From Nepenthes gracilis (lineage: Eukaryota > Streptophyta > Magnoliopsida > Caryophyllales > Nepenthaceae), in contig BSYO01000024.1 in assembly GCA_033239525.1 (NCBI GenBank), positions 13,697,268-13,761,267 of the forward strand: a stretch of DNA of 64,000 nucleotides. The letters are read 5' to 3'. The translations under genes were made by a program, and so were the position numbers. Below the pieces are notes generated by a model. The model worked only from the letters and a program-made list of their open reading frames with translations. It did no database searches and had not been told where the DNA came from. Below are positions 60,036 to 64,000 of this stretch, in pieces; the stretch's first letter is position 1, and each line of letters starts with the position of its first letter.

Positions 60036-61829
60036 CTACAGCGTGATGAGATCCTTGTTCCTCACAAACAGTCCGTGAAAACCATAAGGCACCCGCTGTG
60101 GCAACGTAACGGAGGCAACAACATCGAGAGTCGGCGACTGAGCGTCCATTACAATGAACTTCGACTCTTCTCTCTCCTCATCGTGAACGTACGACACCAA
60201 ATACCCATCATCCTCGTCCGCATTCGGATTGTCTGGATCCCTTGCCACAAAGAACGGCTCACCGCCGTAGCACCGCGGCCCGTACATCCGGCATGCTACC
60301 GTGCACTCTACTTGGCCGCCTTCCGCTGCAGTTGAAACATCCAACTTCACCACCCCAGTTGTCGTCGGCACGCGGTCGCACATTCCGGCATAAACATACT
60401 TGTTCTTCTTCCCCAAGTAAGCTGGGTTTATCACTGACAACTCAAGATTTCTCGGCGATAATGGATGCCTCGTCAACTTCCCGGTGTTGAGATTGATTTT
60501 CACTTTCTCCATTGATGCCTGGAGTAACTCCATCCTCCCTATCATGTGCTCTATCGGCGATACATTCGGTGCCACCAGTATTATGCACTCGTCTCCATTA
60601 TCATCTTCTTCGTCCCAAGCATTAATGGCATGATACATGTTAAATCCGGGTACTTCGAACCACCTCATCTTCTTATTGTCGGTGGCGTACCGAGGAATGA
60701 CTCCTAGCCTGGGTACTTTGCTAGGGATATATGCGGCCGGAGCCTCACCTTTGGCAAAAAATCCTAGAAGGTCCATTCCGAACTGAATGTCGGGAAAAAT
60801 GGCGTACTTCTTTGTTATGGCAAAATCGTGGAGGAGAAAAGGCCGGTGCATCGAAAAAATGGGCACGTCGCACTGTTTATTTCCATCGGCGTCGAGCCGA
60901 AAGTACGTTAGAAGCTGAGTTATGATACGATTCCGGAAGGCAAAGACCTCTCCGGTGTCGGGATCGACCTTAGGATGTGCCGTCATGCTTATGGAGTGTT
61001 TTCCATCGAAGTCGTAACGACCAACGGTCTCGACGTCGCCGTGCGGTGTGACTCTTATTTCATAAGGAAGATCGGATTCGCACATAGCGTAAAGCCGGTC
61101 GCCAAAACGAGCGACGCTAGTGTTAGCTACACCGATGCCGTTTCTCTGGTCAAAACGATAGGCAATCATTCGAGCTGTCCATAACACGCCGCGAGCGACT
61201 GTCGCAGCCAGGCCGTGGAAGTCGGAGAAGTAGTTGGGTATCACCTTCGTGCCTGCTTTCCGCTCAATGATGTACTTATAAGTCTTAACGTAGCGGCTGC
61301 AAAAGGTGGCTCTTCCGCCCGAAATACGGAGGCAGTGAAGCATGCCATCACCGTCGAAAAGGTGGCTAGGCCCACGAGGGAGAAACTGATGGTTGGGACC
61401 GTTGCGGATATAAGCACCGTCGAGGCACGAGGGAAGGGTCCCTTCGATGATCGGACACTCGGTTGGGGGAAGCTCATCTACCGGAGCAAAGTTGCCGGAG
61501 AAGACGAACCCTGGGTTCACCCACGGTCGGTCAGGAGGGTCGATGAACTTGGTGATTATGTCCTCCCATGCGCTGAAGAACTTTGACAGCAACGCTGTTG
61601 TCTTTGGAGTTGGTGGTGCTGTGTATGGTTTTGCCACCGATCTGGGGGGTTGTGTTGGCAGTGTCGATGCCGATCTGATTATCGGAGATGTGGAGAATTT
61701 TGTTTTTTCTTCCCTTCTAATGGAGGATATGTTTGTAAGAAGATTAATGGGAGGGAGTGGCGTTTTTGAAAGAGGGAGGAGATTTTGATGCGGCACTGCA
61801 GACAGAAAAGAAGAAGATAAGGAATCCAT
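60036..61829 (-). CDS. CCD4: Carotenoid cleavage dioxygenase 4
   Basis: An intact 597-residue, intronless member of the carotenoid oxygenase family, matching CCD4 in length and layout. CCD4 enzymes cleave carotenoids in plastids, often at plastoglobules, producing apocarotenoids and lowering carotenoid colour in petals and fruit. The first 60 or so residues are Ser/Thr/Pro-rich with few acidic residues, fitting a chloroplast transit peptide. The four Fe(II)-ligand histidines are visible: H285 (MTAHPK), H334 (LLHDFAIT), H400 (NMYHAINAW) and H585 (YGFHGLFV). Other family blocks include DGAYIRNGPNHQFLPRGPSH and HLFDGDGMLH. No frameshift or stop is seen. The related NCED enzymes are less likely because of the short N-terminal region and the overall CCD4-like sequence. 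The start is the first ATG of the frame, before the transit peptide. Confidence 0.93.
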   Translation of the reverse strand: MDSLSSSFLSAVPHQNLLPLSKTPLPPINLLTNISSIRREEKTKFSTSPIIRSASTLPTQPPRSVAKPYTAPPTPKTTALLSKFFSAWEDIITKFIDPPDRPWVNPGFVFSGNFAPVDELPPTECPIIEGTLPSCLDGAYIRNGPNHQFLPRGPSHLFDGDGMLHCLRISGGRATFCSRYVKTYKYIIERKAGTKVIPNYFSDFHGLAATVARGVLWTARMIAYRFDQRNGIGVANTSVARFGDRLYAMCESDLPYEIRVTPHGDVETVGRYDFDGKHSISMTAHPKVDPDTGEVFAFRNRIITQLLTYFRLDADGNKQCDVPIFSMHRPFLLHDFAITKKYAIFPDIQFGMDLLGFFAKGEAPAAYIPSKVPRLGVIPRYATDNKKMRWFEVPGFNMYHAINAWDEEDDNGDECIILVAPNVSPIEHMIGRMELLQASMEKVKINLNTGKLTRHPLSPRNLELSVINPAYLGKKNKYVYAGMCDRVPTTTGVVKLDVSTAAEGGQVECTVACRMYGPRCYGGEPFFVARDPDNPNADEDDGYLVSYVHDEEREESKFIVMDAQSPTLDVVASVTLPQRVPYGFHGLFVRNKDLITL

Positions 61830-61870
61830 TTTTCAGTTTCGCATGAGCCCAATTGTCTAAGAATTTAAGG

Positions 61871-61881
61871 GTTTTTTATAA
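61871..61881 (-). promoter_or_regulatory. Possible TATA box of CCD4
   Basis: The minus strand reads TTATAAAAAAC about 45 bp upstream of the CCD4 ATG. This would give a very short 5' UTR, so another start site further upstream is possible. Confidence 0.35.
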
Positions 61882-63241
61882 TGCATTTTTAAAATTAAAT
61901 AATTACTGAACTATTCTACCCAATTGATTATAATAATATGCTAAAAAGTTTGAAAACAAAATAAATATTTCAAATCTACCCATAACTTTCTTGGTGGTTG
62001 TCAAAAATTGTTTGGTTATAAACCATATAAAACTTAAGGTATTTCACATTTGACTAAGAGGTATTAATATTGGATTGTGGTTTGAATAAAGTTGGGTTGG
62101 ATTTTTGAATGTTTGATCGGAATCATATAAATCAGAACAATTAATAAGAAATCAATAGTTATAATATTTATGTTTTAAAATATCTCATAAAACTCAAATT
62201 AAAAATCTTTTTATAAAATAAATGATAATAAAAAATTGGAAATAGGTGAATATAAGAGAGTTTTAAAATTAAAGGGTTTTATCCGAATTCCGGTCTTTCT
62301 TGACTAAGGGAATAATGCACATTTATAATGATATTACTAATTGATATGTCTTTTTAAAATCAGTATAACTGTGTATTAATAATTAAAGTATTACGCTGAT
62401 TGAAGGTTCAACTAATGCGTAAATTTTTAGCTATTTAAATTTTAATACTCATCATTTAGTAGTTATAATTATTTGTTTAATATCACAATTTATCATTTTA
62501 TTAATATAATCATTTGTTAGGAGTTAATATCTAATTTAATCTTCTAGTGGGCTATTTAGTGTATCAATCTCTTGTATTTTTTACAATGCGGCCATTTTAA
62601 TATTTAGTGAGTCAAGTGTATTGACAAATTCGAGTGTTGATGTCTAGTTTAATCCCTTTCGTTTTAAGTTTAACGGCTTGATTGTTTCATAATCATCCAT
62701 AAGCATACAATTTGATGCCCTATATTTTATTAGGTTGAGTCGATCTTATTTAAGATTGAACCTCACAGGCATATATGTTCATTTTTAATGGATGGGTCAC
62801 ATAAAAAAAAAAATTATGTTAACCTGTTTAAAATAGTAAGCTTAAATAAGGATTATTAGTTAGGAATTGACTAATTTAAATATTAAAATTCAAAAATCTA
62901 ATTAAACAAAAAACTAAGCGCAATATCATGCCATAATTTAGTATTTATTACGGCTTTTAATTTTTCTAAAATCTTCTGGATAATCACTTTCAAGGGATCA
63001 ATAAAGTCGGCTCAATAGTGGTACAGTATCTATCACGGAAACTCAGCTCATCTCGACGGTTGTAATCTAGTGGTTTAAAATAATAAATAAATAAATAGAA
63101 TTTAATATTTTAAAATATATAAATTATAATTATTTATATTAAAATAAATAATTAAAATTATGTCAGATAAGATTAATTTTCCGCCAGAGAGCGAGCATCT
63201 GATCTAACCTAACTAGCCCACCCCCGGACAAACAAATGTAA
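61882..63241. other. CCD4 upstream region and spacer
   Basis: AT-rich sequence with no supported gene. It contains the second copy of a dispersed repeat (62385-62770) and leads into the duplicated LTR junction. Confidence 0.5.
62385..62770. repeat. Dispersed AT-rich repeat, copy B
   Basis: Partner of 998-1370 in the same orientation: TTTAGTAGTTATAATTATTT, a later TTAACGGCTTGA (compare CAGCTTGACTG), and TATTTTATTAGGTTGAGTCG recur in order. It lies upstream of CCD4. Confidence 0.5.
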
Positions 63242-63766
63242 CAATAAAGTCTTGCATGCTATTATGTTTAGCTGACAACATATATTTATTTTTATTGTTT
63301 ATATAATTTTGTTAAATATTATATTTGATGGGTATGCCCATAGTGGGCTAACCCAATAAGAAAAATGGCCCAAATCTATGAAGGCTTATATGTGTGTCTG
63401 GACGATCAACGTCTGCGTTGACCGTGCGAGAAGTCAACCGGGTGGCTACATGCCACATGAGATGGTCAACGTATTGTTAACCTAAAGCACTATAATAAGC
63501 AAGCAATAAAGTCTTGCATGCTATTATGTTTAGCTGACAACATATATTTATTTTTATTGTTTATATAATTTTGTTAAATATTATATTTGATGGGTATGCC
63601 CATAGTGGGCTAACCCAATAAGAAAAATGGCCCAAATCTATGAAGGCTTATATGTGTGTCTGGACGATCAACGTCTGCGTTGACCGTGCGAGAAGTCAAC
63701 CGGGTGGCTACATGCCACATGAGATGGTCAACGTATTGTTAACCTAAAGCACTATAATAAGCAAGC
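63242..63766. repeat. Perfect 262-bp tandem duplication across an LTR border
   Basis: 63242-63503 is repeated at 63504-63765 with no difference seen by eye. Each copy holds 84 bp of flank and the first 178 bp of a Tat family B LTR. Confidence 0.92.
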
Positions 63767-64000
63767 CTAAAGTGGAAAAATGTTACACGGGTTAGGCCCA
63801 GTTGGACCCACACTTCCATACACGACCAGCAACGGTCAATTCACCTGATTTCACGCATTACAAAAAGTCAATCTGTACCAAAATAGATATCAATAGATTC
63901 AACGCTCTTCCCATAAGAAAAGTACCAAATTTTCTCTTTCTGCCTATTGTAAGCTCTAACGGTAACAAAATATAAAAGGAAGGTAGGGAATCCTAAGAAC
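63588..64000 (+). mobile_element. Tat family B LTR entering at the window edge, inverted
   Basis: TGATGGGTATGCCCATAGTG is the reverse complement of the CCCATCA end of the family B LTRs. AATAAGAAAAATGGCCCAAA and the GTCAACG/GTTGACCGT words match the same family read in the opposite orientation. The rest lies beyond the window, so a solo LTR and a full element cannot be distinguished. A partial copy of the same LTR start lies at 63326 within the tandem duplication. Confidence 0.82.

Noticed and set aside
60075..61788. Six open frames overlapping CCD4 on other frames
   Set aside because: Shadows of the intact 597-codon CCD4 frame.

Overview
The window is a piece of a eudicot plant nuclear genome. 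It has long AT-rich spacers, intron-bearing genes, GT-AG splice sites and plant gene families (gibberellin 20-oxidase, hydroxypyruvate reductase HPR3-like, carotenoid cleavage dioxygenase CCD4), and it is dense in nested LTR retrotransposons. No prokaryotic, organellar, CRISPR or rRNA content was seen. The species cannot be named from the sequence alone.

Layout. 1-3150 is AT-rich spacer. 3274-7091 (+) is a dead gibberellin 20-oxidase gene; one solo LTR sits in its intron 1 and another is inserted inside exon 3. 7499-13654 is a structurally complete, non-autonomous Ty3/gypsy element of Tat type on the minus strand. It has 957-bp LTRs, a perfect 5-bp target-site duplication, a gag lacking its core and no pol, and it carries a spliced ORF on the opposite strand. 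16916-17440 (-) is exon 2 of an HPR3-like 2-hydroxyacid dehydrogenase. A truncated copy of its exon 1 lies at 19060-19261, and a complete exon 1 lies 21.7 kb away at 39108-39563. Between them is a Copia element (19262-35436, -) carrying three separate insertions of 2-kb-class chromovirus (Del/Tekay-like) LTRs, one of which holds a Tat fragment. Next to it is a small LTR retrotransposon (35613-39012, -) whose body is one 623-codon chimeric ORF built from pieces of at least three host genes. 40022-49072 is a second, decayed Tat element with recognisable gag, protease, RT, RNase H and integrase pieces on the minus strand and the same antisense ORF on the plus strand. 49266-53800 is a Copia remnant enclosing the 3' end of a chromovirus. 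56830-57713 is another solo LTR with a perfect target duplication. 60036-61829 (-) is an intact, intronless CCD4 gene, the only clearly intact host gene. The right end enters another Tat-family LTR in opposite orientation, and that junction is duplicated in a perfect 262-bp tandem repeat.

Themes. (1) Retrotransposition and deletion have dismantled two host loci and preserved a readable order of events. (2) Three Tat copies from at least two LTR families each carry an antisense ORF (Transposase_28-like N-terminal domain, acidic middle, coiled-coil end). A short intron of about 68-74 bp recurs at the same place, so this is a separately expressed gene rather than a shadow frame. (3) The chimeric gene-capture element is the most unusual object in the window. 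All family assignments are by eye from translated motifs; no database search or percent identity was computed.
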